Notes: a model not told the origin generated them from the sequence alone. Counted from the first letter of the stretch, positions 38,153 to 46,978 are shown. The stretch is DNA of 64,000 nucleotides from Nitrospira sp. (GCA_024330965.1 JANDJL010000003.1:1-64000); one strand, 5' to 3'. A program made the numbers and translations.

Positions 38153-39067
38153 ATGGGAAAATTATTGGTGGTCGGATCGGTCGCTCTCGATACGGTCAAA
38201 ACCCCGTTCGGTGAGAGAACGGAAGTCCTCGGCGGATCGGCGACGTACTTCTCGACATCGGCGAGTTTCTTTACCTCTGTCGCGCTGATTGCTGTGGTCG
38301 GAGAAGATTTTCCGCCGCGACACGTGGCGTTTCTAAAGAGTCGTGGGATCGATCTGACAGGTCTTGAACGGCGTCCCGGCGCGACGTTCCGCTGGAAGGG
38401 CGAGTATACGCATCAGTTGAACGAAGCACATACGCTAGAGACGCACCTCAACGTTTTTGAAACGTTTCGTCCCATCATTCCCGATACGCATCGATCGCCT
38501 GAAGTCTTGTTTCTTGGAAATATCGATCCGGAGCTGCAACTGGACGTGCTTCAGAAAGTCAATCGTCCTTCATTGGTCGCCTGCGACACGATGAATTTCT
38601 GGATCACCCGCAAGCGGGCCGCGCTGTGGAAAGTTCTCGAACATGTGGACGTGCTGATTATCAACGACGGCGAGGCGCGTGCCCTAGGTGAGGATTCCAA
38701 CCTGGTTAAGGTGGCGAAGCTGGTGCTGTCGCGAGGTCCCAAATACTTGATCGTCAAGCGGGGCGAGTACGGGGTGCTGATGTTCAATGAGAAACAGGTG
38801 TTTGGCGCCCCCGCGTTCCCCCTTGAAGATGTGCGTGATCCGACGGGTGCCGGTGACACGTTTGCCGGTGGCTTCTTGGGCTACTTGGCGGCGACCGGAA
38901 ATCGGTCCGAAGAAGCAATGAAACAAGCGATCATCTTCGGCAGCGTCATGGCATCGTTTACGGTAGAGTCCTTTAGCCTTGACCGATTGCGCATCCTGGA
39001 TTACAAAGAAGTGCAGGAACGATTCCGTGAGTTCAAACGATTGACTCATTTCGAGGACATTCCGTGA
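38153..39067 (+). CDS. PfkB-family sugar/nucleoside kinase
   Basis: A 304-residue ribokinase-fold kinase. The N-terminal GSVALDTVKTPFG and GGSATYFS blocks form the substrate site. The C-terminal DPTGAGDTFAGGFLGYL holds the anion hole and catalytic Asp. The substrate cannot be read from sequence. Position directly after mtnP suggests a role in salvage of methylthioribose or 5'-deoxy sugars or nucleosides. A following TPR gene overlaps its stop (GTGA). Confidence 0.85.
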   Translation: MGKLLVVGSVALDTVKTPFGERTEVLGGSATYFSTSASFFTSVALIAVVGEDFPPRHVAFLKSRGIDLTGLERRPGATFRWKGEYTHQLNEAHTLETHLNVFETFRPIIPDTHRSPEVLFLGNIDPELQLDVLQKVNRPSLVACDTMNFWITRKRAALWKVLEHVDVLIINDGEARALGEDSNLVKVAKLVLSRGPKYLIVKRGEYGVLMFNEKQVFGAPAFPLEDVRDPTGAGDTFAGGFLGYLAATGNRSEEAMKQAIIFGSVMASFTVESFSLDRLRILDYKEVQERFREFKRLTHFEDIP

Positions 39068-39768
39068 AGAGAGCAACGGGGGCGAGAAGGCGGAGCCAGG
39101 CGGTCGCCGCACGCGCGGTGGAGTTCAGGAGCCTGTCGATTTGGGTGGTATCGTTGATTCTGCTGGCTGGCTGCACCGCGAGCGAGGAGACGATCAGAAA
39201 ATCGCAAGGGTATTATCAAGAAGGAGTGGCTAGTCTTCCGGGTGATCGACAACGGGCGTTCGTGTCGTTTCAGAAAGCGGTCCAGTTGAATCCCGACAAT
39301 AAAGAGGCTCGGTATGCGTTAGGGCATGTGTACGCGATGCAGGGGAAACTGGCGAAGGCGGAGGAAGAATTCCGCGCAGCGATCAAGATTGATGAGGATT
39401 TTTCGGAAGCCCACACCTACCTGGGGCAGATTCTGGCGAGTCAGGGTCGTTGGGATGAAGCGATCACGTCCTACCGGCGGGCCTTGGCGAATCCGCTTTA
39501 TGTAACTCCCGATCTAGCCTGGTTTCATTTGGGCAGAGCGCTGGAACAAAAGGGCGATCTTCAGGCCTCGATGGAGGCGTTTGAAGACGCGTTGGCCACC
39601 AGTCCTCCGAGCATTCCACCGGCAATGACTCAATTGGAATTGGGACGGTTGTATGTGAAGTTGGGATATCTGGCCAAAGCCCGCGAGGCGCTGAAAAAAG
39701 TGGAGATGTTGGATCAGAACGGAGAATACGCGACGGCTGTCGCCGAACTGTCGGCCCAATTGAAATAG
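39064..39768 (+). CDS. TPR lipoprotein
   Basis: A 234-residue protein starting GTG at 39064, overlapping the PfkB stop by four bases. A basic N terminus and the hydrophobic stretch SIWVVSLILLAGC suggest a lipoprotein at Cys37. Four to five TPR units follow (AFVSFQKAVQLNPDNKEARYALG, AEEEFRAAIKIDEDFSEAHTYLG, AITSYRRALANPLYVTPDLAWFHLG). It resembles PilF/PilW-type pilotins only in architecture, and no pilus genes are adjacent. It sits 11 bp before rodZ. Confidence 0.82.
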   Translation: MKRATGARRRSQAVAARAVEFRSLSIWVVSLILLAGCTASEETIRKSQGYYQEGVASLPGDRQRAFVSFQKAVQLNPDNKEARYALGHVYAMQGKLAKAEEEFRAAIKIDEDFSEAHTYLGQILASQGRWDEAITSYRRALANPLYVTPDLAWFHLGRALEQKGDLQASMEAFEDALATSPPSIPPAMTQLELGRLYVKLGYLAKAREALKKVEMLDQNGEYATAVAELSAQLK

Positions 39769-39779
39769 CAGAGGAGACC

Positions 39780-40712
39780 ATGGAGTCGGTCGGCGAATTT
39801 TTCAGGCAGGTACGAGAAGCGAAGGGGTTGACCGTCGACGAGGTATCCTCCAAGACTAGAATCCGAGCCGACTTCGTCCGGGCGCTTGAGGAAGGCAATT
39901 TTTCCAAACTCCCCGACCAAGTGTTCGCCAGGGGCTTTGTTCGTTCCTATGCTCGCTCGCTTGGTTTGGACGAGGAAGACGCGATTCAGCGGTTCACCAA
40001 GTCGGCCGGCGCATTTTACGAGAAACAGGACGAGCGGGAACGGCTCAAGCTCCGTCAAATTGAAGAGGACCGAAAGCGTCGGGCGAATCGAAAAGCGGTG
40101 GGAGTGGCGATCGGACTTGCCGTAGTTGTCTTGATCGTTTTGTTGAGTCGGGAACAATCGTCCATGCTCCGGCACGCGGATTCGGACCAGATTCTTACTG
40201 CGCAAAACAGTGCGGGGACCGTGAGAGAGGAACTCGCCGCGACGTCCCCGCGGAACGGCGGGGAGACAGAATTTTCGGGTGAGGCTCTGAAACAATATGA
40301 CAAGATGGTGCCGCCGCCCTTGACGTCGGCAGAGGAAACTCGTCGTCTTGAATCGACTCCTCCGTCCGGTACGACTTCAAGAGAAGAATCCCAGACAATT
40401 TCTACTGTGTCGCCTGGTGCGGACGGGCCGTTGGGGGGCATTTCTTTTGAACGGGGCGCAATTTCCGGAGACGATCAATTGGTGCTGGACCTGGAGGCCA
40501 CCGAATTGAGTTGGGTTGTCGTGCAAGTCGACAACGGCAGTCCGCAGGAGTCGTTGTTGAGGCCAGGTGAAAAGGCACGGTGGAAAGGTCAGAATCAGTT
40601 CGTCCTCACGCTGGGCAATGCCGGAGGAGTCAAAGCGGAACTGAACGGGAAGCCTCAAAAACCGTTCGGCCCAAGCGGCAAAGTCGCACGCGATATTGTT
40701 TTAAAGCGATAA
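39780..40712 (+). CDS. rodZ: RodZ-like helix-turn-helix membrane protein
   Basis: A 310-residue protein with an N-terminal HTH_25 domain at ~1-75 (VGEFFRQVREAKGLTVDEVSSKTRI, ARGFVRSYARSLGLD). A basic segment and a single TM helix at ~105-124 (AVGVAIGLAVVVLIVLL) follow, then a long disordered periplasmic linker and a C-terminal beta domain (DUF4115). The likely role is a cytoskeletal link between MreB and the cell wall. It ends the tol-to-rodZ run of plus-strand genes. Confidence 0.88.
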   Translation: MESVGEFFRQVREAKGLTVDEVSSKTRIRADFVRALEEGNFSKLPDQVFARGFVRSYARSLGLDEEDAIQRFTKSAGAFYEKQDERERLKLRQIEEDRKRRANRKAVGVAIGLAVVVLIVLLSREQSSMLRHADSDQILTAQNSAGTVREELAATSPRNGGETEFSGEALKQYDKMVPPPLTSAEETRRLESTPPSGTTSREESQTISTVSPGADGPLGGISFERGAISGDDQLVLDLEATELSWVVVQVDNGSPQESLLRPGEKARWKGQNQFVLTLGNAGGVKAELNGKPQKPFGPSGKVARDIVLKR

Positions 40713-41167
40713 TGCCGGTGCCAGTGAGACGGTGTCACGCACATCACCGTGCCGGTCCCTCCATTCCAGTTCCAGTCATTTATTCCATAAGGATCTTGAG
40801 CATCTTCCAACAACGGCGGTTTTGTGTGTTCTGAGTAGTGTGCAGCCGCTGGGAAGATTTCATGCGTCGGTGTCTTCAACGGAAAAATAGTGTGGTGGTG
40901 GGACCAGAGCGGTTGAGATAGAAGATGTGAGGGTGGTCCGAAGAAATGGGGAATGTCTCTGGTGGCGTGATCATGGCGCAGCTCCCTTGAAAAAGGCGGC
41001 ATCTGTTCGGCGGGATGAGCCGGTGAAAAGGTCCTTTCTTGACAGGAATTTAAAGGGGTTGGTATAGTCCGACCGTTTAACGGCTTTTGCATGCATCTCA
41101 TGGCATTTCAACCTGCCGCTGTTGCGGAATCAATGCACGGTCAGTTCAATACAAAGGAGGGTGAGTG
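40713..41167. other. Gene-poor interval before the cytochrome c gene
   Basis: A 455-bp stretch without a supportable gene. The first part (40720-40770) contains an imperfect inverted repeat around gacggtgtcacgcacatcaccgtgcc, possibly the end of the rodZ transcript, without a U-run. The only clear signal is the promoter at 41039-41068. A 148-codon minus-strand open frame (40655-41101) has no recognisable protein character. Confidence 0.5.
41039..41068 (+). promoter_or_regulatory. Strong sigma-70-type promoter of the monoheme cytochrome c gene
   Basis: TTGACA at 41039-41044 and TATAGT at 41063-41068, separated by 18 bp. It lies 100 bp upstream of the ATG at 41168. Confidence 0.7.
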
Positions 41168-41614
41168 ATGGGGTATCTGTCTAAGTTTTTGGGGGTCAGC
41201 GCAGCGCTGATGCTGTTGTCAGCTTCGATGGTTGGGGCGGAAGAGCGAGATCCCACAAAGCCTCGTGTTCCGGCTGATCAACTTGCGGATGCAAAAGCCA
41301 TGAAGAATCCGATAGAGCCTACGGCGGACAGTATTGCCAAGGGAAAGGCTCTGTACGAAGGGAAGGGCACCTGTTTCAATTGTCATGGGAAGACAGGAAA
41401 GGGTGACGGTCCCGCCGGCGCGATGTTGAATCCGAGCCCGCGGGATTTTACTAACTGCAAATTCCACAAGAAGCGGAAGGATGGCGAACTCTTCTGGGTC
41501 ATTAAAAACGGCAGTCCCGGTACGGGGATGGTCTCTTTGATTCCAGCTGCCATCAATGACGAAGAGGCGTGGCATATTATCAACTACGAACGAAGCTTCT
41601 GTAAGGGGGAATAG
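41168..41614 (+). CDS. Periplasmic monoheme cytochrome c
   Basis: A 148-residue class I cytochrome c. A signal peptide ends near ASMVGAEE (cleavage ~24). The heme motif CFNCH is at residues 69-73, followed by GKTGKGDGPAG, typical of this class. A distal methionine candidate is Met121 (GTGMVSL). The start ATG follows AAAGGAGGG at good spacing. It has its own promoter and terminator, so it is monocistronic. It is a likely electron carrier in the periplasm, and no oxidase or reductase gene is adjacent. Confidence 0.9.
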   Translation: MGYLSKFLGVSAALMLLSASMVGAEERDPTKPRVPADQLADAKAMKNPIEPTADSIAKGKALYEGKGTCFNCHGKTGKGDGPAGAMLNPSPRDFTNCKFHKKRKDGELFWVIKNGSPGTGMVSLIPAAINDEEAWHIINYERSFCKGE

Positions 41615-41623
41615 GTAAATTCT

Positions 41624-41669
41624 ACGTCCATCGGAGTCTGTCTATCGGGTCTGTCTATCGGATGGACGT
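41624..41669 (+). repeat. Inverted repeat enclosing a 13-bp tandem repeat
   Basis: Arms acgtccatc and gatggacgt flank two perfect tandem copies of gtctgtctatcgg (41636-41648 and 41649-41661). It lies directly after the cytochrome c stop and before its terminator. It may be a 3'-UTR structure or a slippage duplication. Confidence 0.6.
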
Positions 41670-41689
41670 GCAATTTCGGGAGGTCAACA

Positions 41690-41730
41690 CGGCGGACGGG
41701 AAGGTTACTTCCCGTCCGCCGTTGTTTGTC
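41690..41730 (+). terminator. Intrinsic terminator of the cytochrome c gene
   Basis: A perfect 13-bp stem (cggcggacgggaa / ttcccgtccgccg) with a 6-base loop, followed by ttgtttgtc. It may also stop the convergent small secreted-protein gene. Confidence 0.8.
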
Positions 41731-41750
41731 GGCGCGATGAGAAAAGGCAC

Positions 41751-42116
41751 TTACTGCGGCGAGGCGGTCACTCTCATTCCTTCCTTCACCGGCGGTTCGA
41801 TCTTAATATGCGGCCCCTCCACCTTGGGGAGGAGACCGGCGCCGGGCTTTTCGATGATCCGTCGGTTTTCTTCGTTCATCTGAAGGTTTTGTTTGCTGTG
41901 TCCCTCGTTGACACGAGCAGAGTCAACGAGGGCCTCCTGCCCCGTCGCGTTTTTTTGACCAGGATCGTTCGCCAGTAACTGGCCGTTCACCGGATCTACA
42001 GCCTTCCCCATGGGATAGCCTGGGTGTTTGGGAAGCATCGCCGGATTGGCCAGTGCGAGAAGGGAACCGACGAGCCATCCGGCCGCGATAAAACACGCAA
42101 TGAGCGAGAGTTTCAT
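41751..42116 (-). CDS. Small secreted protein of unknown function
   Basis: A 121-residue protein starting MKLSLIACFIAAGWLVGSLLALANPA, a classical signal peptide, with AAGGAGG 7 bases before the ATG. The mature part is polar and Asn/Gln/Pro-rich, without cysteines. It contains a hydrophilic MGKAVDPVNGQLLANDPGQ region and a C-terminal EGPHIKIEPPVKEGM segment. I recognise no domain. It is probably periplasmic. The coding sequence ends 30 bp from the convergent cytochrome c terminator. Confidence 0.75.
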   Translation of the reverse strand: MKLSLIACFIAAGWLVGSLLALANPAMLPKHPGYPMGKAVDPVNGQLLANDPGQKNATGQEALVDSARVNEGHSKQNLQMNEENRRIIEKPGAGLLPKVEGPHIKIEPPVKEGMRVTASPQ

Positions 42117-42802
42117 GGCGCGACCTCCTTGTGAAAGTGAAAAAACAGGAGTGTGCGGTCGAGAAGCAGACACTCGGCCAAGGAAATGGCAGAGCAGCAG
42201 ACGACAACGAACAAGAGGAAAAACATCTACCCCGGTTTCATACAGCACCCCCGGGACTAACCATAACATGGCGTACCAGTCGGACCGACGTCAAGTGGCG
42301 GCGTGGGCAAGTGCTTGATGAGGGATTGTAAGGTGTTGAAGGCCGTCGCTTTTTCGATAATGAGGATTGAGGCAAGGCGAGCGTGCTTCTTGTGGGGGCG
42401 AGACGACCGATGTTTTTTTATTGCGCGTCGGTAAAGAGAGATGCTGAAAAGCGATGAATCATATAATTCTGCCTTGTGTGGAAGGGGTCGGGATGACAAG
42501 GGAAACGATGTCTATGAGATGGGGATGGCCGATGTATCGAGCCAGGAACAGGTTGAAAACGTATGAGGAGGCTGGATTTTGATACTTGTGTTGGAAGATA
42601 GCTTGAGAGTCCCGTTGCGAACAATCCGGCAAACGGTCACCTGAACGTTTAAACGTTTCGAGGGGTTGGTACGTCCAGATCGAGAACCGGTTAAGCATCC
42701 AGACGGAAACGTCCGGAATGATCCACCCGAGGACGTCAACTTTTTCCTTGTTGTCTAATCATCCTGCGCGAGGCGGGAGGAAAGGAGAAAACGCGGGCTG
42801 CA
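42117..42802. other. 686-bp interval with no supportable gene
   Basis: Codon use and composition are unlike the flanking genes. Seen are a perfect palindrome aacgtttaaacgtt (42644-42657), a short hairpin around ccagacg-gaaa-cgtccgg (42699-42716) and a 41-codon plus-strand open frame (42441-42566) with a weak AAAGAGAG before it. None supports a gene. The interval may be a decayed region next to the orphan antitoxin-like gene. Confidence 0.4.
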
Positions 42803-43009
42803 TTATTGCCGGTTGGACTCGTGATCGGCCGGGTTATCCCAGAGTGTGGTGAAGGCCGTTTGCGCCAGATGTTCCGCTTCCTGCGTCAGTGAGCCTCCCC
42901 CCCTTTCCCGATGAACTAAAAAGTCAATGAAGTCAGCTACCTCAGCCTGTCGCTCCTGGGACAGCTCCCGTAACTTTTCGATAATGATCTGTTCGCTCAT
43001 CTTTATCAT
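42803..43009 (-). CDS. DUF2281-like small protein (antitoxin-type), orphan
   Basis: A 68-residue protein (MIKMSEQIIIEKLRELSQERQAEVADFIDFL...) of the DUF2281/VapB-like pattern: an amphipathic start, the QAEVADFIDFLVHRE helix and a C-terminal LTQEAEHLAQTAFTTLWDNPADHE recognition tail. Such proteins are usually antitoxins of PIN-domain toxins. No toxin-size gene lies next to it on the same strand, so it is an orphan or the toxin is lost. Starts at 43024 (GTG), 43009 or 43000 are all possible. None has a strong ribosome site. Confidence 0.65.
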   Translation of the reverse strand: MIKMSEQIIIEKLRELSQERQAEVADFIDFLVHRERGGGSLTQEAEHLAQTAFTTLWDNPADHESNRQ

Positions 43010-43170
43010 GGTCGTATGACTCACCCCTCAAAAAAAATCGGCGCAGACTACACCGCTTTGAAAAAAAATTCAATCGTCTCTTTCGCAAAAAGCGACTTTC
43101 TGCCCGCGAAGTTCGAAGCCATTGATAAACCGATGGTCCAGTGGTGAGTTGCGAGGAAAAAATGAACGGG

Positions 43171-44997
43171 CTAGGGGTGGTGTGTGGATGCGAGTGCGGC
43201 AGGGGCGGACAAGATAAGCGAGCCGACTGTGTCGCTCGGCTTAAACATCGGAAAAATTATCGGGCGCTGCTCCGCATTAAATCGGGACTTGGCCGCCCAC
43301 GTCACTTTTTGGCGTACGTAGCCGGCAAGTTCTTCGAGCGTGACGAAACCGTTTTGATTGGTGTCGGCTTCTCCGCGAAGTCCGCGCAGAAAGAAATAGG
43401 TGAACAGCCCATGGCGATGAGCGTCGTCTTCCAAACCGGTCTTGAAGGATTCTCCGCTGATCATGTGAATCATGGCTTCTCCGTTCAGATCCCAACGGGG
43501 GATGGCGGTTTGTGCATCGGACTCGCCAGGCAATTTGGACACCAGGCCGTCAAAGATGAAGAGAGTCTGTTGGACGTTGAGCTTGGCAACGGTTGACGCG
43601 ATGTGCTGAAGCGGATAGAGACGTGCGCCTGCCTCACGACTTGCGTCGGATAGAGCGAGCCATACTTCGCCGTTTGGAGCGACCATCGCCTGTCCAGCAA
43701 AATAGACGATCACCACGGCGTTCTTATCTACCCGTTGCGGAAGCCACTTGGTGAATGCAGCATCGACGGCGGCGTGATGGGCTTGCAAATCCCGGAGCAG
43801 CATCACGTTGGATGAGGGCACGCCTCCGATCGCCTGAAAATAGTCGGCTACTCTCTGCGCGTCTGCCGAGGCGTATTTTCTTGGCCCACTCTGCGGGAGT
43901 GGATAGGTACCGATCCCGATAGCGATCAGATAGGTTCCTGGTTGCTGAAACGTGGATCGAAGAGCGGGAACCTGATCCACGTCGTCTATGCCGGCCCCTG
44001 CCGGCTGAATTGTCAGCGAGAGTGTTTGAGGAGGCGCGACCGGTTTCCCTGACTGGGTCAGGGTGACATGGATTTCGGCTTGGAGTGGTTGGCGGGTCGG
44101 AGGCAAGGTTGCCATAAACTCCAACGATTTCGTCTGGGCCGGTTGTAACGGAGGAAGAGTCAGGGTTGTCGTGGGGAAAAGATTGAGGACCGCGGGTGTG
44201 CCCGTGAGGGAGGCCGAGACGTCCTGAACCGGAATCGTGCCGGTATTGACGACATCGACTCGGATTCGCACGTGCTCGCCGCTTTCCAGAAGTAAGTCGC
44301 CGTTCTCGTCGAGCAACAGAGCTTTGAAACGAAGCGCTGACGAGGTGGGAGGTGTCGCCGAAGAGGGCAATCCGGCCGTCGCCGAGGAAGTGGATGGGTC
44401 CGAGGCCGATTCCTGAGAGATGAAAGGTGAAGACGGTTGTTCCCCGAACGCGATTCTGGCGTCCAGAAAGACTTGGGTGGCCAACTCTTCGGCCGTATCG
44501 CGGATAAAGGGGGAGATGACGTAGTCGCAATTTCTGCCGACTTGCTCTAACCGCAGGCGCTCTCGCCGGTCCACTCTGAATTCCGTTTCCCGCAAGACAG
44601 CGCCATGGATGTCGGAGGTTCGCACGAGCGCATTCATTCGCAAGGTTGCCGGAGCTCGATCGTACAAGGCGTCTTTGTCAAGTTCAAACGACCACTCTCG
44701 GACCTCAAACGTCATCACATGATCCGGACGGACCCCGTTCTCTCGGTCCGATTCAGAGACGACCGTTTTGAACGTTCGAGACGCCTCCTCGCGCAACGCT
44801 TTCTCGATCTGGCGACCGATCGGGACCTCTCCCATCTGGCCGCATGAATTTGTGTAGCGAAAAGTCCGTTGCGCGATGGAGGAAGGGATGTCCAGTTTGA
44901 CGACATGGGGTAGTGGCTCCTTGGCCGGGGAAGAATCGAGTCGTGGAACGCATGCCGGGATGCATCCGATAACCAACAACAGGGCGGTTCCGATCAT
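43171..44997 (-). CDS. Lipoprotein with degenerate caspase-like (peptidase C14) domain
   Basis: A 608-residue protein if begun at the ATG at 44997 (AAGGGA 11 bases before, signal LLLVIGC / IPAC). Earlier starts at 45063 or 45132 lack ribosome sites. The N-terminal half is an unassigned domain (~30-185), then a Ser/Thr/Pro linker and an Ig-like strand region (~225-335). The C-terminal ~220 residues follow the p20 order of caspase-like proteases (YLIAIGIGTY, ADAQRVADYF, VVIVYFAG, LFIFDG), and a late DTNQNGFVTLEEL stretch is EF-hand-like. The catalytic His is Gln436 (YFAGQA for YFSGHG) and the Cys position is Leu485 (FDGL for DxC). It is therefore probably a pseudoprotease. Confidence 0.8.
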   Translation of the reverse strand: MIGTALLLVIGCIPACVPRLDSSPAKEPLPHVVKLDIPSSIAQRTFRYTNSCGQMGEVPIGRQIEKALREEASRTFKTVVSESDRENGVRPDHVMTFEVREWSFELDKDALYDRAPATLRMNALVRTSDIHGAVLRETEFRVDRRERLRLEQVGRNCDYVISPFIRDTAEELATQVFLDARIAFGEQPSSPFISQESASDPSTSSATAGLPSSATPPTSSALRFKALLLDENGDLLLESGEHVRIRVDVVNTGTIPVQDVSASLTGTPAVLNLFPTTTLTLPPLQPAQTKSLEFMATLPPTRQPLQAEIHVTLTQSGKPVAPPQTLSLTIQPAGAGIDDVDQVPALRSTFQQPGTYLIAIGIGTYPLPQSGPRKYASADAQRVADYFQAIGGVPSSNVMLLRDLQAHHAAVDAAFTKWLPQRVDKNAVVIVYFAGQAMVAPNGEVWLALSDASREAGARLYPLQHIASTVAKLNVQQTLFIFDGLVSKLPGESDAQTAIPRWDLNGEAMIHMISGESFKTGLEDDAHRHGLFTYFFLRGLRGEADTNQNGFVTLEELAGYVRQKVTWAAKSRFNAEQRPIIFPMFKPSDTVGSLILSAPAALASTHHP

Positions 44998-45186
44998 CAC
45001 GGACGAATCCCTTGGCTGCCATGTATCGGTCGGAGAAGATGTTATGAGTCGCACGGTCGGCATCGTTATTATCTGTTTTGGCGACGAAGCATCGGGCCGG
45101 TTCACCGTACTGGAAACATGGTGCGAAAGCAACCGCAGATTCTCGTCAGGGAGAACAACGTCGACTAGTTGAGGAGACTTTCCTCT

Positions 45187-45216
45187 TTGAAGCCCTCGGA
45201 AGGGTTAGTGTACAAT
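45187..45216 (+). promoter_or_regulatory. Candidate promoter for the htrA gene
   Basis: TTGAAG at 45187-45192 and TACAAT at 45211-45216, with an 18-bp spacer, 112 bp before the htrA ATG. It lies in the divergent gap with the caspase-like gene. Confidence 0.55.
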
Positions 45217-45328
45217 GCCTTTGCAAGTGGTGCCGACGTGTGGGCGAACGGGTGTGGAGAGGAAAGGAAGCAGTCGGCTCCATGAGGTTTTTGAGTGGGG
45301 GCATTCATACTTCTGGAGGATCCTATTT

Positions 45329-46837
45329 ATGGTCAATCGAAGTCGGCGAGCGTTTTTGTGGTCGATCGGCGGCGGGCTATTCCTGGCGTTGTGCGCGTGT
45401 GTCGGCCTTGAACAGGGGCTCTCTACTGCGGACGCCGGTGTGCCCCCGGCGTTTATCCAAGGTTTCTCGGAAATCGTCAAAAAGACGACTCCGGCCGTCG
45501 TCAACATCGCGGTCACCGGAGGGGGCGAAAGCGGGCGCCGGCGCGGACTGCCGCCAGGGCCGTTCGGGAGGCCGCCGGGCGAGGAGCCTGGAGGAGAAGA
45601 GGCGCCGACTCCGCCGCCGATGCCTCCTTTTCCGCCTGGTCCGCATGGCCGCCCGGAACAAAGTGCCGGATCGGGAGTGGTGATCGACCCCAACGGATAC
45701 ATCGTGACCAACAACCATGTGGTGGAAGGAGCGACGCGGATTACGGTGACGTTGAACGATCGGCGGGAGTTCTCAGCCAAAATCATCGGGACTGATCCTA
45801 AAACCGATTTGGCTGTTATCAAGATCGAGGCGAAGGATCTGCCGACGCTCAAGTGGGCGGAGTACGAGAAATTGCAAGTGGGCGATCTCGTCTTGGCTGT
45901 GGGAAGTCCGTTCGGACTCAGCTCGACCGTGACGTTGGGGATCATCAGTGCGCTGGGACGGGGAAACGTGGGTATCGCGGACTACGAAGATTTTATTCAG
46001 ACCGACGCCGCCATCAATCCCGGCAATTCAGGCGGGGCACTCGTCAATATGAATGGCGAGCTCATCGGCATCAATACGGCGATCTTTTCGAGAACGGGAG
46101 GATCCGAGGGCGTGGGATTCGCGATCCCCAGCAGCATCGCAGTCGATATCGTAGATAGTCTCCTGCGTACCGGCAAGGTCGTACGCGGCTGGATGGGGGT
46201 GGCGATTCAAGAGATTACGCCGGCGTTGGCCAAATCGTTCAAGTTGCCGGAAGATCGGAAGGGCGTCCTTATCAGCGACGTCAACGAAGGCGGGCCTTCA
46301 TTTGCCGCCGGGATCAGGCGTGGCGACGTGGTCGTGGCATTTAACGGCAAAGAAGTTCAAAGCGTCAGCCAGCTCCGGAACATCGTGGCCCGCACGATGG
46401 TGGGAAAAGAAGCGGAGGTCAAGATCCTGCGCGACGGCAGGGAGCAGACGATCATCGTTAAGGTGGCCGAGCGGCCATCGGATGAAGTGTTGGCGAGGAG
46501 AGAGCCCGCGCCGTCGAAAGAACCGGACTCCATGATCAAGCCGCCGGACAATGTCCTGGCGTCTCTTCGCGCCCAGGCGTTGGACAACGCGTTGATGAGC
46601 CAGTTGAACATTCCTGCCAATGTGACCGGCGTTGTGATTGCATCGGTGGAGCCGGGCGGGCAGGCGGAAGCGGCTGGATTGCAGCGCGGCGACGTGATTC
46701 AAGAAGTGAATCATGAAGCCGTCAAGACACTGGAGGATTATCAAAAAGCGGCCGCCAAGATCGGGAAAGACGAAGTGGTTGTTCTGTTGATCAATCGGCG
46801 CGGCAACAGTCTTTTTGTAGCGGTCAATCCCAAGTAG
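45329..46837 (+). CDS. HtrA/DegP-family periplasmic serine protease with two PDZ domains
   Basis: A 502-residue exported protease. I start at the ATG at 45329 because TGGAGGATC lies 8 bases before it and MVNRSRRAFLW begins a signal peptide. The longer frame from 45215 has no such features. An unusual Pro/Gly/Glu-rich loop sits at ~65-108. The catalytic triad is His130 (TNNHVVEG), Asp160 (KTDLAVIK) and Ser234 (PGNSGGAL). Two PDZ domains follow (GVLISDVNEGGPSFAAGIRRGD and GVVIASVEPGGQAEAAGLQRGD). It is a DegQ/DegP-type quality-control protease of the envelope. No regulator is adjacent. Confidence 0.93.
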   Translation: MVNRSRRAFLWSIGGGLFLALCACVGLEQGLSTADAGVPPAFIQGFSEIVKKTTPAVVNIAVTGGGESGRRRGLPPGPFGRPPGEEPGGEEAPTPPPMPPFPPGPHGRPEQSAGSGVVIDPNGYIVTNNHVVEGATRITVTLNDRREFSAKIIGTDPKTDLAVIKIEAKDLPTLKWAEYEKLQVGDLVLAVGSPFGLSSTVTLGIISALGRGNVGIADYEDFIQTDAAINPGNSGGALVNMNGELIGINTAIFSRTGGSEGVGFAIPSSIAVDIVDSLLRTGKVVRGWMGVAIQEITPALAKSFKLPEDRKGVLISDVNEGGPSFAAGIRRGDVVVAFNGKEVQSVSQLRNIVARTMVGKEAEVKILRDGREQTIIVKVAERPSDEVLARREPAPSKEPDSMIKPPDNVLASLRAQALDNALMSQLNIPANVTGVVIASVEPGGQAEAAGLQRGDVIQEVNHEAVKTLEDYQKAAAKIGKDEVVVLLINRRGNSLFVAVNPK

Positions 46838-46978
46838 AGAAGCCCAAAGAGCTCAAAATAGAGAAGAGGGCGGTGAGGAACCTCGCGACTCGGCTTCGCG
46901 ACTCGGGAAGGGTCTCGTACAGCCGACGCGAGGAAAAAGAAGGCTCCGGGTCGAGAGGCCCGATCTTGGCGAGGGGAC

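Noticed and set aside
40655..41101. 148-codon minus-strand open frame between rodZ and the cytochrome gene
   Set aside because: Composition is not protein-like and the strong cytochrome promoter runs through it on the other strand.
42441..42566. 41-codon plus-strand open frame with AAAGAGAG before it
   Set aside because: Too short and featureless; lies in an interval with no coding signal.
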